The notes under the pieces were generated by a model that was not told where the DNA came from, did not search any database, and saw only the letters and a program-made list of their open reading frames with translations. A stretch of DNA of 7,469 bases from Lutibacter sp. (lineage in GTDB: Bacteria > Bacteroidota > Bacteroidia > Flavobacteriales > Flavobacteriaceae), in contig JAKIVA010000083.1 in the NCBI GenBank assembly GCA_021647265.1, forward strand, positions 1 to 7,469, given 5' to 3'. Position 1 is the first letter of the stretch. Every line of letters begins with the position of its first letter. A program made the translations under genes and the position numbers. Of this stretch, positions 6,624 through 7,469 are shown one piece after another.

Positions 6624-6633
6624 AAAATATAAA

Positions 6634-7209
6634 ATGGAAAAAAACGAATTATATCCAGTTTTTTTAAAGGTCTCACAATTAAACGTCCTAATTGTTGGAG
6701 GAGGTAATGCTGCATATGAAAAATTAACTTTTTTATTAAAGTCAAGTCCTAGAGCAAAAGTATTGGTAGTTTCACTAACTTTTAAAAGTTCACTACTTGA
6801 GTTAATAAAAGCATACGATGTTTCTGTTTTAAAAGAAAAATACAGCAAAGTTGTTCTAAAAAACAAACAATTAGTTATTGCTGCTACCAATAATAAACAA
6901 GTTAATAAACAAATTTATATTGATGCTAAGAACGAAAATATTTTAATAAATGTTGTTGATACGCCAACATTATGTGATTTTTATATGGGAGGAATTGTAA
7001 CCAAAGGAAATGTTAAGATTGCTATTTCAACAAATGGTAAATCACCCGTTTTAGTTAAAAGATTACGTCAATTTTTTGAAGAAGTTATACCTGATGATGT
7101 AAATGAATTGACAGCAAACTTAAACACATATAGAAAATTATTAAAAGGAAACCTTTTAACTAAAATTCAAAAGATGAACAAATTAACTAAAATATTGTTA
7201 ATTAAATAG
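6634..7209 (+). CDS. Precorrin-2 dehydrogenase / possible sirohydrochlorin ferrochelatase
   Basis: The 191-residue protein matches the N-terminal module of CysG and yeast Met8p, which oxidises precorrin-2 to sirohydrochlorin with NAD+ and can also insert iron. It begins with YPVFLKVSQLNVLIVGGGNA (7-26), a Rossmann NAD site of the form GGGNAAYEK (22-30), followed by VIAATNNKQVN (81-91), INVVDTPTLCDFYMGGIV (105-122) and VKIAISTNGKSPVLVKRLR (127-145). Asp109 aligns with the CysG Asp104 and Ser132 with CysG Ser128, two active-site positions. By family knowledge this supports dehydrogenase activity; ferrochelatase activity is inferred because no other chelatase gene is visible. It starts 10 bases after cobA. 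The C-terminus is short and lysine-rich, ending at TAG 7207-7209. Confidence 0.9.
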   Translation: MEKNELYPVFLKVSQLNVLIVGGGNAAYEKLTFLLKSSPRAKVLVVSLTFKSSLLELIKAYDVSVLKEKYSKVVLKNKQLVIAATNNKQVNKQIYIDAKNENILINVVDTPTLCDFYMGGIVTKGNVKIAISTNGKSPVLVKRLRQFFEEVIPDDVNELTANLNTYRKLLKGNLLTKIQKMNKLTKILLIK

Positions 7210-7227
7210 ATAAAAACCTAAAATCAC

Positions 7228-7261
7228 TTGTAAATAAACAATAGATACCGTTTATTTGCAG
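7228..7261 (+). promoter_or_regulatory. Stem-loop after the siroheme gene
   Basis: The arms TTGTAAATAAAC (7228-7239) and GTTTATTTGCAG (7250-7261) pair over twelve positions, two of them G:T, around a 10-base loop. It lies 18 bases after the operon's last stop. The stem is AT-rich and is not followed by a U-run, so it is a weak terminator candidate; it could instead protect the 3' end of the message. Function is inferred only from position. Confidence 0.35.
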
Positions 7262-7287
7262 TCAAGTTCATAAACAAACTGATATTA

Positions 7288-7388
7288 GTTATTAAGAAAG
7301 GCAGAGGGAATAGACCTGTTGAAGCCTTAGCAACCCTTTATATATAAAGAAGGTGCTACATTCTACCGCATATTTGTGGGAAGATAAC
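7288..7388 (+). promoter_or_regulatory. SAM-I (S-box) riboswitch
   Basis: The region follows the S-box plan. P1 is GTTAT (7288-7292) with ATAAC (7384-7388). P2 is AAGGC (7298-7302) with GCCTT (7324-7328), enclosing the conserved GAGGGA and TGAAGCC elements. GCAACC (7330-7335) is followed by P3, built from the palindrome CTTTATA/TATAAAG (7336-7349) plus ACC/GGT. Then come GGTGCTA (7352-7358) and P4 CCGCA/TGTGG (7366-7379). The class binds SAM and lowers expression of methionine or SAM genes downstream. The controlled gene is beyond 7469, probably on the + strand. The expression platform is unclear: a pyrimidine-rich tract at 7409-7423 follows but no strong terminator hairpin was found. Confidence 0.93.
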
Positions 7389-7436
7389 ACAAGAAACTTC
7401 ACGTAGAAAACTTCTTCTTTTTTAATACTATTTATT

Positions 7437-7469
7437 TGGGCGTTACCGTAAACGGTCGGGCTTTCGGCT
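7437..7469. repeat. GC-rich repeat-like element, cut by the window end
   Basis: TGGGCGTTACCG...CGGTCGGGCTTTCGGCT stands out from the AT-rich surroundings. It contains a small hairpin ACCG-TAAA-CGGT (7445-7456). From recall, GGGCGTT...GGTCGGGCTTTCGGCT resembles the left end of a longer structured repeat found between flavobacterial genes, but this was not checked and the element runs off the window. It lies 49 bases after the riboswitch, so a role in its expression platform cannot be ruled out. Confidence 0.4.

Noticed and set aside
6534..6890. Minus-strand open frame of 118 codons across the end of cobA and the dehydrogenase gene
   Set aside because: It is the longest antisense frame, but it covers two convincing + strand genes and its translation is low-complexity with no motif.
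7255..7290. TTTG at 7255 with TATTAGTT at 7283, considered as a promoter for the riboswitch
   Set aside because: The second box does not match TAnnTTTG, and the implied start would fall inside the riboswitch P1 to P2 region.
7391..7424. AAGAA...TTCTT followed by a T-rich run after the riboswitch, considered as an intrinsic terminator
   Set aside because: The possible stem is only about five A/T pairs around a long loop, too weak to call without folding analysis.

Overview
The window is AT-rich DNA with closely packed genes, nearly all on the + strand. Most starts lack a recognisable Shine-Dalgarno sequence, and a promoter of the Bacteroidota type (TTG, about 20 bases, TAnnTTTG) is present. 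Gene content, protein style and dispersed intergenic repeats all point to a marine or environmental member of the Flavobacteriaceae (Bacteroidota). This assignment rests on recall of the families, not on a database search.

Layout. Bases 1-233 are the 3' end of a PLP-dependent O-acetylhomoserine sulfhydrylase gene (metY-like). Bases 234-362 hold a promoter overlapped by an imperfect palindrome. An assimilatory sulfate reduction cluster then runs from 363 to 7209: a DUF2061 small membrane protein, a CysH-family APS/PAPS reductase, CysD, CysN, a siroheme [4Fe-4S] sulfite reductase with a C-terminal HEPN-like extension, uroporphyrinogen-III methyltransferase (CobA/SUMT) and a precorrin-2 dehydrogenase (CysG N-terminal/Met8p type). 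Junctions are mostly overlaps or gaps of about 10 bases. The exceptions are an 86-base gap before the sulfite reductase and a 285-base gap between cysD and cysN that contains palindromic repeats. Bases 7210-7469 hold a stem-loop, a SAM-I (S-box) riboswitch and the start of a GC-rich repeat-like element. The gene controlled by the riboswitch lies beyond the window.

How the genes work together. CysD and CysN activate sulfate to APS. The CysH-family enzyme reduces APS or PAPS to sulfite, and the sulfite reductase makes sulfide. CobA and the dehydrogenase make the siroheme precursors that this reductase needs. Sulfide can then be fixed on O-acetylhomoserine by the MetY-like enzyme to give homocysteine, methionine and SAM, the ligand sensed by the riboswitch at the far end. 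The window shows no APS kinase, sulfate transporter or dedicated electron donor (CysJ, ferredoxin or ferredoxin reductase).

This is mostly a recognisable clade-typical pathway, not a wholly new system. The parts most worth a second look are the HEPN-like tail on the sulfite reductase, the DUF2061 protein leading the operon, the short CysH without iron-sulfur cysteines and with no APS kinase beside it, the palindrome over the promoter, and the nested repeats between cysD and cysN.
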